From contig NZ_AKKK01000005.1 of NCBI RefSeq assembly GCF_000281065.1, forward strand, positions 1 through 64,000: a stretch of DNA of 64,000 nt, given 5' to 3'. Positions 42,932 through 50,951 of this stretch are shown piece after piece. The notes beneath the pieces are model-generated. The model did not search any database. It worked only from the letters and a program-made list of their open reading frames with translations, and had not been told where the DNA came from. Position 1 is the first letter of the stretch. Every line of letters begins with the position of its first letter. Source of the stretch: Arthrobacter sp. M2012083. GTDB taxonomy: Bacteria > Actinomycetota > Actinomycetes > Actinomycetales > Micrococcaceae. The translations under genes and the position numbers were made by a program.

Positions 42932-44290
42932 ATGGCACGTACCGCCTCCCTGTCCGGATTCCCCGAGTGGCTTCCCCAGGAGCGGTTGGTGGAGCTCCAT
43001 GTTCTGGATACGCTCCGGAAGACCTTTGAACTGCACGGTTTTTCTTCCATTGAGACCCGCGCCGTTGAAACAGTGGGCCAGTTGCTCCGCAAGGGAGAAA
43101 TAGACAAAGAGGTCTATGGCCTGAGCAGGCTCCAGGACGATGAGGGCGAGGCTGAGAAGCAGACCCAACCCGACAAGGCTGACCCGAACGCCTTGGCCCT
43201 CCACTTTGACCTGACTGTCCCGTTCGCCCGCTACGTAGTGGAAAACGCCGGCTACCTGGCATTTCCCTTCCGCCGGTACCAGATCCAGAAAGTCTGGCGG
43301 GGCGAGCGGCCGCAGGAAGGCCGGGCACGTGAGTTCACCCAGGCAGACATCGATGTTGTGGGAGACGGCGAACTGCCGTTCCGTTACGACGTCGAAATCG
43401 CGCTGGTCATCGCTGAAGCCCTCAGCGCCCTGCCGATCCCGGACTTCAGGCTGCGGATCAACAACCGCAAGCTGGCCGAGGGCTTCTATCGCGGCATTGG
43501 ACTGACGGACACGGCCGGTGTGCTGCGTAGCATCGACAAACTGGAAAAGATCGGCGCCGCGAAGGTGGCCGGTCTGTTGAAGAGCGAGCTTGGGGCTACT
43601 GATGAACAGGCCGGCCTCGCCCTTGAATTGGCCACCATCCGTACGGAAGACACTTCATTCGTGGACCAGGTCCGCGCACTCGGAGTGAAGGATGATCTCC
43701 TTGAAGAGGGCCTCAATGAGCTCGAGCAGGTCATTCAGGCGGCAGTCCAGCGCGCTCCCGGCAAGGTAGTGGCAGACCTCAGCATCGCCCGCGGCCTGGA
43801 TTACTACACGGGGACTGTTGTTGAGACGGTGCTGGTTGGACACGAGCAGCTGGGTTCCATTTGTTCCGGTGGCCGCTACGACGCACTGGCCAGCAAAGGC
43901 AACCGCAAGTTCCCCGGCGTCGGACTTTCCATTGGCGTGACGCGGCTTGTTTCCCGCATCCTCAGCCAGGAACTGGCCACAGCGTCGCGTTCCGTGCCCA
44001 CGGCGGTCCTGGTTGCCCTGAACTCTGACGACAGCTGGTCCGCGGCGCAGGACATCGCAGCCCAGTTGCGGGGCCGGGGGATTGCCACGGAAGTGGCGGC
44101 CAAGGCCGAGAAGTTCGGAAAGCAGATCAAGTTCGCTGATCGCCGTGGCATCCCCTTCGTATGGTTCACCGACGACGACGGCAATCACCAGGTCAAGGAC
44201 ATCCGTTCAGGCGAGCAGGTTGACGCCGATCCCGCCAGCTGGACGCCCGCTGAAGAGGATTTGTACGTCCGCGTCACCACCGCGGGCTAA
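42932..44290 (+). CDS. hisS: Histidyl-tRNA synthetase
   Basis: The 452-residue class II synthetase has LHFDLTVPFARYVVEN (motif 1/2 region), FRRYQIQKVWRGERPQEGRAREFTQADIDVVG (motif 2), the histidine-binding SIARGLDYYTGTVVETV and SGGRYDALASKGNRKFPGVGLSIGVTRL (motif 3), then an anticodon-binding domain (PTAVLVALNSDDSW). It is somewhat longer than E. coli HisS, as in actinobacteria. It forms a pair with aspS downstream, 110 bp away. Confidence 0.96.
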   Translation: MARTASLSGFPEWLPQERLVELHVLDTLRKTFELHGFSSIETRAVETVGQLLRKGEIDKEVYGLSRLQDDEGEAEKQTQPDKADPNALALHFDLTVPFARYVVENAGYLAFPFRRYQIQKVWRGERPQEGRAREFTQADIDVVGDGELPFRYDVEIALVIAEALSALPIPDFRLRINNRKLAEGFYRGIGLTDTAGVLRSIDKLEKIGAAKVAGLLKSELGATDEQAGLALELATIRTEDTSFVDQVRALGVKDDLLEEGLNELEQVIQAAVQRAPGKVVADLSIARGLDYYTGTVVETVLVGHEQLGSICSGGRYDALASKGNRKFPGVGLSIGVTRLVSRILSQELATASRSVPTAVLVALNSDDSWSAAQDIAAQLRGRGIATEVAAKAEKFGKQIKFADRRGIPFVWFTDDDGNHQVKDIRSGEQVDADPASWTPAEEDLYVRVTTAG

Positions 44291-44400
44291 GCACCATCTA
44301 TTGTTCCGTCCTCGTCGCATGAGCTGTGGCCAGGGCGGGTAAACTCGGACGGGATCGTCTTTGCAACGGTCCCCTTATATTTCATGCTGAAAGGAATGCT

Positions 44401-46194
44401 GTGCTGCGCACACATGACCTCGGATCTCTTCGCTCCGAGCACATTGGACAAACCGTTACCCTGGCCGGCTGGGTGGGGCGCCGCCGTGATCACGGTGGCG
44501 TTGCATTCGTCGACCTGCGCGATGCGTCCGGTGTAGCCCAGGTGGTAGTCCGTGAGGAAGAGGTCTTCCACGGCTTGCGGAACGAGTACGTCCTGCAGGT
44601 GACAGGTACTGTCAACAAGCGTCCTGAAGGCAATGAGAACCCTGCGTTAGCTACGGGCGAGATCGAGGTCATCGCGGACAAGGTGGTCATCCTCAACACC
44701 TCCGAACCCCTGCCGTTCCAGATCGACGAACACGTGGAGGTTGGCGAGGAAGCCCGTCTTAAGCACCGCTACCTTGACCTCCGCCGCCCCGGCCCCGCCC
44801 GCAACATGCGCCTGCGCTCCGAGGCGAACCGTGTGGCACGCGAACTTCTGCACCAGCGGGGCTACGTCGAAATCGAAACCCCCACGCTGACGCGTTCGAC
44901 GCCGGAAGGCGCCCGTGACTTCGTGGTCCCGGCCCGTCTGGCGCCCGGTTCCTGGTACGCCCTCCCGCAGTCGCCGCAGCTTTTCAAGCAGCTCCTCCAA
45001 GTGGGCGGCTTCGAGAAGTACTACCAGATTGCCCGCTGCTACCGCGATGAGGATTTCCGCGCGGACCGCCAGCCCGAATTCACGCAGCTGGACATCGAAG
45101 CCAGCTTCGTGGACCAGGATGACGTCATCGAGCTCGGCGAGGCGATCGTCAAGGCCTTGTGGCAGCTGATCGACGTCGAGATCCCCACTCCGATCCGTCG
45201 CATGACGTACTTGGACGCCATGGCCAAGTACGGCTCGGACAAGCCGGACCTGCGTTTCGGTGTTGAACTTACTGAGCTCACCGAGTTCTTCAAGGACACC
45301 AACTTCGGTGTCTTCAAGGCGCCGTACGTGGGTGCCGTCGTGATGCCCGGTGGAGCTTCACAGCCGCGCCGTACCTTGGACGGGTGGCAGGAATTTGCCA
45401 AGCAGCGCGGTCACAAGGGCCTGGCCTATGTCCTCTTCAAGGAAGACGGCGAGTTGGCTGGCCCGGTGGCCAAGAACCTTACAGAAGCCGAGCGCGAAGG
45501 CTTGGCGGACGCTGTTGGCGCCAAGCCCGGCGACTGCATCTTCTTCGCTGCCGGCGAGAAGTCCGCAGCCCGCGCCCTGCTCGGTGCTGCCCGCGTTGAA
45601 ATCGGTCACCGCACCGGCCTGATCGACCCCAAGGACTGGGCTTTCGTCTGGATTGTGGACGCTCCCATGTTCGAACCCGCGGCCGCGGCTGTCGCCTCCG
45701 GTGACGTTGCAGTGGGCGGTGGGCAATGGACGGCTGTGCATCACGCCTTCACCTCGCCGAAGCCCGAGTTCCTGGACACCTTCGACAAGGACCCCGAATC
45801 GGCGCTGTCATACGCCTACGACATCGTCTGCAACGGCAACGAAATCGGCGGCGGTTCAATCCGTATCCATGAGCGCGAAGTACAGGAACGCGTCTTCCAG
45901 CTCATGGGCCTGGATAAGGAAGATGCCGAAACCAAGTTCGGCTTCCTGCTCGAAGGTTTCAAGTACGGCGCACCTCCGCACGGCGGAATGGCACTGGGCT
46001 GGGACCGTGTTGTTGCTTTGTTGGCCGGCGTCGAGTCGATCCGCGACGTCATTGCCTTCCCTAAGTCGGGCAACGGCTACGACCCCCTGACCGCGGCGCC
46101 GGCACCGATCACGCCGCAGCAGCGCAAGGAAGCGGGAGTCGACTTCAAACCGGAGGTCAAGCCCGCAGCCAAGCCGGAAACGACGTCCGAATAA
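44401..46194 (+). CDS. aspS: Aspartyl-tRNA synthetase
   Basis: The 597-residue class IIb synthetase has the N-terminal anticodon-binding OB fold ([31 protein letters not shown]), the catalytic core with motif 2 [30 protein letters not shown], a GAD insertion domain typical of bacterial enzymes, and motif 3 [16 protein letters not shown] chose the GTG at 44401 ([10 protein letters not shown]) with AAAGGA upstream; the reading from 44326 adds an unrelated leader. The C-terminal tail is Lys/Pro/Ala-rich. TAAACT at 44340-44345 may be its -10. A strong terminator follows. Confidence 0.96.
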   Translation: MLRTHDLGSLRSEHIGQTVTLAGWVGRRRDHGGVAFVDLRDASGVAQVVVREEEVFHGLRNEYVLQVTGTVNKRPEGNENPALATGEIEVIADKVVILNTSEPLPFQIDEHVEVGEEARLKHRYLDLRRPGPARNMRLRSEANRVARELLHQRGYVEIETPTLTRSTPEGARDFVVPARLAPGSWYALPQSPQLFKQLLQVGGFEKYYQIARCYRDEDFRADRQPEFTQLDIEASFVDQDDVIELGEAIVKALWQLIDVEIPTPIRRMTYLDAMAKYGSDKPDLRFGVELTELTEFFKDTNFGVFKAPYVGAVVMPGGASQPRRTLDGWQEFAKQRGHKGLAYVLFKEDGELAGPVAKNLTEAEREGLADAVGAKPGDCIFFAAGEKSAARALLGAARVEIGHRTGLIDPKDWAFVWIVDAPMFEPAAAAVASGDVAVGGGQWTAVHHAFTSPKPEFLDTFDKDPESALSYAYDIVCNGNEIGGGSIRIHEREVQERVFQLMGLDKEDAETKFGFLLEGFKYGAPPHGGMALGWDRVVALLAGVESIRDVIAFPKSGNGYDPLTAAPAPITPQQRKEAGVDFKPEVKPAAKPETTSE

Positions 46195-46209
46195 GTTTCT
46201 GCCCAAAAG

Positions 46210-46236
46210 GCTCCTCACTAAGGTGGGGAGCTTTTT
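46210..46236 (+). terminator. aspS rho-independent terminator
   Basis: GCTCCTCAC-taag-GTGGGGAGC, a 9-bp stem with one G-U pair, is followed directly by TTTTT. It starts 15 bp after the aspS stop and is the most canonical terminator in the window. Confidence 0.92.
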
Positions 46237-46263
46237 GCGTTCCAGCCACAAAAGGAGCCGCGA

Positions 46264-47058
46264 ATGATGGAGCAAGCACTTCTGGAATCGCTCATGGACA
46301 AGGCCTGGCCTGCGCTTGAGCGCGAAAACCTTGACTTGGGACATGCGGGGGAGTGGGTCCTCCGTGCTTCGGGCGGAGTGACCCAGAGGGCCAATTCCGT
46401 GTGGCCCAGGAATTCGGGCGGCCCGCACGGCACCCCGGGCATGCCGCGATCCGTGCGTGCAGCGGCGCAGTGGTATCGCCTTCGTCGCCTTCCCGTAATC
46501 TTCCAGGTGTTCGATGACTCCCGCAGCTCGGGACTCAATGCTGTCCTGGATGAGCAACGCTTCACGAGGCAATCGGCAACAAGGATCATGGTCCGCGGCA
46601 TGGACGGGCTGCCGGCCCGCAGTTCGGGCCGGAACGTTGAGATGGCTGGGGAACCCTCCCAAGAATGGCTGGACGTGTGGTGGTCCGTGGACGGCCGTGG
46701 TGGTGACGCGGAGCAGTCCGTAGCTCGCAGGATCCTCACCGGCTGTCCGGCCCTGTACGCAATGGTGAGGGACGACGACGGCGTGCCCGCCGCCGTCGGG
46801 CGTCTCGCCTTGGTGGACGGTTGGGGCGGCATCTACAGCATGGCGACGTCGGCCGGGCACCGCAGGCGCGGATACGGCACGGCGGCGCTGACTGCATTGT
46901 TGAATGCCGGGACCCAGCGGGATCTCAAGGGATTCTGGCTACTTGTCACTGAGGCCAATCGTGGAGCGCAGCTACTTTACTCACAAGCTGGCTTCGCCGA
47001 CTACGGCACTTACCTGTATCGGCAGGCACCCCTGAGACGTGCGTCCAGCGGCTGCTAG
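46264..47058 (+). CDS. GNAT family N-acetyltransferase
   Basis: The 264-residue protein has the GNAT acetyl-CoA site in its C-terminal half: IYSMATSAGHRRRGYGTAALTALLN, where RRRGYG is the motif A loop, then FWLLVTEANRGAQLLYSQAGFADYGTYLYR. The N-terminal half (residues 1-130) is a divergent second domain with ASGGVTQRANSVWP, a layout shared with double-GNAT proteins. AAGGAG precedes ATG 46264. Substrate unknown. It ends 4 bp from the stop of the convergent gene with a slight overlap. Confidence 0.85.
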   Translation: MMEQALLESLMDKAWPALERENLDLGHAGEWVLRASGGVTQRANSVWPRNSGGPHGTPGMPRSVRAAAQWYRLRRLPVIFQVFDDSRSSGLNAVLDEQRFTRQSATRIMVRGMDGLPARSSGRNVEMAGEPSQEWLDVWWSVDGRGGDAEQSVARRILTGCPALYAMVRDDDGVPAAVGRLALVDGWGGIYSMATSAGHRRRGYGTAALTALLNAGTQRDLKGFWLLVTEANRGAQLLYSQAGFADYGTYLYRQAPLRRASSGC

Positions 47059-47654
47059 GAGGGCGGATCAGTCACTGTGATGCGCACGGAGCAGGCGTCG
47101 GCAGCCGCCTTCGCCAGCACGGCAGTCTTGGGCCCTTGAATGTCCAGGAAGGCTAAGCGGGTTCGTCCTGCTACGGCTTTGAGTAACGGCTGGGCAAGAA
47201 GCTGATCCACCAGGACGCGGTCGCCGCCAGGGACGATGTACTCGATTCGGTGTTCGTTGAAGATTCGGAAGGCCTGTTCTGCTGTGGCCTTGGCTTCGAG
47301 GAAGCGACTGCCACTCTTCGAAGCCAGGATCGTGGAACCGCTGGCAGCAGCTATGGCGTAGCCGCCCCTGCGAACAAGGAGCAAGCCAAGCCCCCGTTCC
47401 TGGTTCGCAAGCGAAGCCAGGCGTTCCAGCTCCGTTCCTCCCCGTCCCGGACGTCCGTCAGCCGGCCAAGGGGCCTTCAACGTTGCAGTCGCACCGTCGG
47501 CTGCCCGCAGGAGCAGCCCACCGTCGTCGAGGTCTTCAACAACGGCGCCGTGGCTGGCCGCGAACCGGTCGGCCCAACCCTGCAACCTGGCTGCGGGCAC
47601 CAAAGCAGTCCGCCTGCCGGAAGGCTGGTGCGGGGCAGATGCTCGGCGATCCAC
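47055..47654 (-). CDS. acVLRF1-like (Vms1/eRF1-related) protein lacking the catalytic loop
   Basis: The 199-residue protein resembles the actinobacterial VLRF1 family related to Vms1/ANKZF1, which release nascent chains from tRNA on stalled ribosomes. Shared features are the N-terminal LVPAARLQGWADRFAASHG, GLLLVRRGGYAIAAASGSTILASKSGSRF, IEYIVPGGDRVLVDQLLAQP, and the ending LDIQGPKTAVLAKAAADACSVRITVTDPP. In relatives the residues after SR(F/Y) form a long loop with the catalytic GxxQ and an Arg-rich RRR stretch. Here SRF is followed by only LEAKAT before the next helix, so about 30 residues including the glutamine are gone, in frame. The GTG start follows AAAGGAG. It is divergent from rarA. 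Confidence 0.62.
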   Translation of the reverse strand: MDRRASAPHQPSGRRTALVPAARLQGWADRFAASHGAVVEDLDDGGLLLRAADGATATLKAPWPADGRPGRGGTELERLASLANQERGLGLLLVRRGGYAIAAASGSTILASKSGSRFLEAKATAEQAFRIFNEHRIEYIVPGGDRVLVDQLLAQPLLKAVAGRTRLAFLDIQGPKTAVLAKAAADACSVRITVTDPPS

Positions 47655-47695
47655 GTCAATGTCTCCTTTGCTGAAACTATGAGTAGCCTATCCAT

Positions 47696-49192
47696 GTGGA
47701 AGATCTCTTTGGTGCGGGTGCAGTTGACGACGACGAGTCGGAGGATCTGTCCGCGTCAGGGGGCCCCTCCGATGCTCATTGGATGGCTTCCCAACGCAGT
47801 CCACTGGCGGTAAGAATGCGTCCCCGGTCGCTGGACGAGGTGGTGGGGCAGCAGCATCTGCTGGGGCAAGGTTCACCTTTGCGGCAACTGGCAGCGGGTG
47901 CTGAGGCTGCCGGCCCGGCGGGTCCCAGCTCGGTGATCCTTTGGGGGCCTCCCGGAACAGGGAAGACCACGCTCGCCCACGTGATCGCGCGAGGACCCGG
48001 GCGTAAGTTCGTTGAGTTGTCGGCAATCACCGCCGGGGTCAAGGACGTTCGGCGCGTCATGGACGAGGCCTTGACGGCCCGGGACCTGTACAAGAAAACC
48101 ACGGTTCTCTTCCTCGACGAGATTCATCGCTTTAACAAGGCCCAACAGGATGCACTGCTGCCCGGTGTCGAGAACCGCTGGGTTGTACTGGTAGCTGCAA
48201 CCACGGAAAATCCGTCCTTCTCCGTAGTGTCGCCGCTCCTGTCACGCTCACTCCTTCTCACCCTCAAGCCGCTCACCGATGACGACATTTCGGGTCTGCT
48301 CCAGAGGGCAGTGGCCGACGCCCGCGGCCTGGCCGGTCGTGTGGAGCTTAGTCCTGAGGCATTGGACCACTTGGTTCGGCTATCCGGAGGTGATGCCCGA
48401 CGGGCGCTGACAGCACTGGAAGCAGCTGCCGGAGTCGCCTTCGGTGACTCTGCCGCCGTCGATACTTCGGTCGACGCCCCAACAGCAGTCGAGGGGGAAA
48501 AAGGCGCTGACGACGGCGAACCCGGACTCGCGAACGATGGCCCGCCTGACGCGCCGGTGCTGGTGGAACTCCGTCACACCGAGCGCGCATTGGATGCTGC
48601 CGCCGTTCGCTACGACCGTGCCGGCGACCAGCACTACGATGTGGCCAGTGCGTTCATCAAGTCCATCCGGGGTTCCGACGTGGATGCTGCCTTGCACTAT
48701 TTGGCACGCATGCTCGAGGCCGGGGAGGACCCGAGGTTCGTGGCGAGGCGGATCGTGATCTCCGCAGCCGAGGATATCGGCATGGCCGATCCCTCGGCGT
48801 TGCAGACCGCAGTGGCTGCGGCGCAAGCAGTGCAGTTGATCGGCATGCCGGAGGGGCGCATTGTTTTAGCCGAAGCCGTGGTCCACCTGGCCACAGCGCC
48901 CAAGTCCAATGCCGCCTACATGGGTTTGAACAAAGCGGTGGCCGATGTTCGTGCCGGTTTTGGTGGCGGCATTCCCATGCATTTGCGTGACGCGCACTAC
49001 CCCGGCGCCAAGCAGTTGGGCCACGGCAAGAGCTACAAGTACGCACACGACGAACCGCACGGTGTGGCAACCCAGCAATATCCGCCGGATGACCTTGTGG
49101 GTAAGGACTATTACCAGCCAACCAATAACGGCGCTGAACGGGATATTGCCGCCAGGCTGGAACGGCTCCGCAAGATCGTACGCGGGGAGTAG
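47696..49192 (+). CDS. rarA: Replication-associated recombination protein A (MgsA/RarA AAA+ ATPase)
   Basis: The 498-residue AAA+ protein has [16 protein letters not shown], Walker [17 protein letters not shown], Walker [21 protein letters not shown], sensor 1 [20 protein letters not shown], and the C-terminal domain with [36 protein letters not shown] and YMGLNKAV. RarA acts at stalled forks. Compared with the E. coli protein it has an insert of about 40 acidic, low-complexity residues (around 255-300: [19 protein letters not shown]) between the lid and the C-terminal domain. GTG start 47696. Confidence 0.94.
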   Translation: MEDLFGAGAVDDDESEDLSASGGPSDAHWMASQRSPLAVRMRPRSLDEVVGQQHLLGQGSPLRQLAAGAEAAGPAGPSSVILWGPPGTGKTTLAHVIARGPGRKFVELSAITAGVKDVRRVMDEALTARDLYKKTTVLFLDEIHRFNKAQQDALLPGVENRWVVLVAATTENPSFSVVSPLLSRSLLLTLKPLTDDDISGLLQRAVADARGLAGRVELSPEALDHLVRLSGGDARRALTALEAAAGVAFGDSAAVDTSVDAPTAVEGEKGADDGEPGLANDGPPDAPVLVELRHTERALDAAAVRYDRAGDQHYDVASAFIKSIRGSDVDAALHYLARMLEAGEDPRFVARRIVISAAEDIGMADPSALQTAVAAAQAVQLIGMPEGRIVLAEAVVHLATAPKSNAAYMGLNKAVADVRAGFGGGIPMHLRDAHYPGAKQLGHGKSYKYAHDEPHGVATQQYPPDDLVGKDYYQPTNNGAERDIAARLERLRKIVRGE

Positions 49193-49397
49193 CCGGCACG
49201 ATCATGCCAGCTCCGGCACCGGGCCCTGCGCGTGGTAGGATAGTTGCTTGTCTGGCATGGCCCGACGCACAATCCCTCTGAAGATTTCTTCAATAGTGCT
49301 GTGCGCCCGGGCTAGTAGCAAGAGGCAGCGGTTGGCCGATGCTCTCCCTGATGGAGGCCAGTAACACTGACACACCGCAGTAATTGGAAGGACACAA

Positions 49398-50018
49398 GTG
49401 GCTAACAACACTCGTGCTCGCCGTACCGCACGCCTTTCGCGTGCACTCGGCATTGCTCTGACCCCCAAGGCAGCCAAGTACATGGAGCGCCGCCCTTACG
49501 GCCCCGGTGAGCATGGCCGTGCCCGCAAGAAGCAGGACTCCGACTACGCTGTACGTCTGCGCGAAAAGCAGCGTCTGCGCGCCCAGTACGGCATCCGCGA
49601 AGCCCAGATGACCCGCGCCTTCGAAGAAGCACGCCGCACCAAGGGCCTCACCGGTGAAAACCTGGTTGAGCTGCTCGAAATGCGTTTGGACGCCCTCGTG
49701 CTCCGTGCAGGCTTCGCCCGCACCATCGCACAGGCCCGCCAGCTGGTTGTGCACCGCCACATCATGGTTGACGGCATCCGCGTGGACCGCCCGTCCTTCC
49801 GCGTTGGCGAAGGCCAGCTCATTCACGTTCACAGCCGCTCCGAGGTTATGCCCCCGTTCCAGGTGGCAGCCGCTGGCGCGCACGTCCTCAACAACGTGCC
49901 GGCGTACCTGGACGTCAAGATCGACGCCCTTCAGGCCCGCCTGGTTCGTCGCCCGAAGCGCTCCGAGGTCCCCGTGATCTGCGAAGAGCAGCTCGTCGTC
50001 GAATTCTACGCTCGCTAA
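49398..50018 (+). CDS. rpsD: 30S ribosomal protein S4
   Basis: The 206-residue protein has the S4 N-terminal domain (ANNTRARRTARLSRALGIALTPKAAKYMERRPYGPGEHG) and the RNA-binding S4 domain (LVELLEMRLDALVLRAGFARTIAQARQLVVHRHIMVDGIRVDRPSF). It lacks the N-terminal zinc cysteines of the C+ type. It is encoded away from the alpha operon, as in other actinobacteria. GTG start 49398 behind GGAAGGA. Codon use is strongly biased, as expected of high expression. The 205-bp upstream region has a possible -10 (TAGGAT, 49236-49241), which would give a leader of about 150 nt. Confidence 0.97.
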   Translation: MANNTRARRTARLSRALGIALTPKAAKYMERRPYGPGEHGRARKKQDSDYAVRLREKQRLRAQYGIREAQMTRAFEEARRTKGLTGENLVELLEMRLDALVLRAGFARTIAQARQLVVHRHIMVDGIRVDRPSFRVGEGQLIHVHSRSEVMPPFQVAAAGAHVLNNVPAYLDVKIDALQARLVRRPKRSEVPVICEEQLVVEFYAR

Positions 50019-50038
50019 ATTCAAGCAGCGCATACAAG

Positions 50039-50066
50039 GAAGCCCGTGGCACACGCCGCGGGCTTC
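50039..50066 (+). terminator. rpsD terminator
   Basis: GAAGCCCGTGGC and GCCGCGGGCTTC form a 12-bp stem with one G-U pair around ACAC, followed by TTTGTCTG. It starts 21 bp after the rpsD stop. Confidence 0.88.
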
Positions 50067-50067
50067 T

Positions 50068-50096
50068 TTGTCTGTAAGGTACCGGTCCAATATAGG
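50068..50096 (+). promoter_or_regulatory. Candidate promoter of the DUF948-alaS unit
   Basis: TTGTCT (50068-50073) and TATAGG (50091-50096) are spaced by exactly 17 bp and begin right after the rpsD terminator. A direct repeat of TAAGGTAC flanks the -10. Confidence 0.6.
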
Positions 50097-50176
50097 TAAG
50101 GTACTTGGGGAGGCTTCGGCCAAAGCCGTGAACCGGCTGGTGCGAGGCAGCGAAACGATCCAAGGAGAAGAGTTCT

Positions 50177-50551
50177 ATGTCTGGTGGCGACATCGCCGGC
50201 CTCATCGCAGCAGGAGTCTTCGCGCTCCTCGTCTTGCTTTTGGCCGTGCCCATTTTGAAGCTTGGCGGCGTCTTTGACGAGGTGCGGACCTCAATCCGTT
50301 CCATCAGCGATGGCGCCACGCCCCTGATGGATGAGGTGACTGCAACCGTCACCACCACCAACCAGCAGTTGAAGAAGGTTGACGGCATCGCCTCCAACGT
50401 CTCCGATGCGTCGGCCAACATCTCCGCGTTGTCCTCGCTCGTTGCAGCCACGGTAGGCTCGCCGCTGATTAAGGTGGCTGCCTTCAGCTATGGCGTCCGT
50501 TCTGCCTTCGCTGGACGCCGTACGCCTTCCTCCGGCCGCCGCAGCCGTTGA
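50177..50551 (+). CDS. DUF948 family membrane protein
   Basis: The 124-residue protein has an N-terminal transmembrane helix (AGLIAAGVFALLVLLLAVPIL), then a helical region with VFDEVRTSIRSISDGATPLMDEVTATVTTTN, the DUF948 pattern. A basic Ser/Arg tail closes it. In actinobacteria it lies between rpsD or rarA and alaS. Function unknown. GGAG lies 12 nt before ATG 50177. Confidence 0.85.
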   Translation: MSGGDIAGLIAAGVFALLVLLLAVPILKLGGVFDEVRTSIRSISDGATPLMDEVTATVTTTNQQLKKVDGIASNVSDASANISALSSLVAATVGSPLIKVAAFSYGVRSAFAGRRTPSSGRRSR

Positions 50552-50605
50552 CCACGTCAGCCGCTGACCAAGCCAACTGCTGAATTACAGGGAGACTGGA
50601 ACCTT

Positions 50606-50836
50606 ATGAAGAGAATTGTCTGGATGGGCATCGGCGTCGCCATCGGCGTCATTGCCTTCCGTAAGATCACCGAAGCCCAAGCAAACCTGGGGCCGGAGGG
50701 CCTAAACCGCGCCGTCGGCCGGATGGCTGACGGACTGTTCGACTTTGCAGACGCCGTGCGTACGGGGATGCACCAACGCGAAGAGGATTTGCGGGCAGCG
50801 TTGGGGATCGACGACGCCGGAGCCACCCGGCGCTAG
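50606..50836 (+). CDS. DUF6167 family small protein
   Basis: The 76-residue protein starts with a short hydrophobic segment (IVWMGIGVAIGVIAFRKI) followed by AQANLGPEGLNRAVGRMADGLFDFADAVRTGMHQREEDLRAALG. This matches the small proteins found between DUF948 and alaS in many actinobacteria. Function unknown; it may partner with the DUF948 protein in the membrane (inference from position). GGGAGACTGG precedes ATG 50606. Confidence 0.8.
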   Translation: MKRIVWMGIGVAIGVIAFRKITEAQANLGPEGLNRAVGRMADGLFDFADAVRTGMHQREEDLRAALGIDDAGATRR

Positions 50837-50951
50837 CGGGAGCGGTTCGCCCCCACGCCCTCAACAGGGCAGAATGGAAAGCTGCGGAACGGCACCAGCC
50901 GGTACCGCGCACATCGTGTGCAGTGAATTGAGAAGGGTAAGTAATCAGCTA

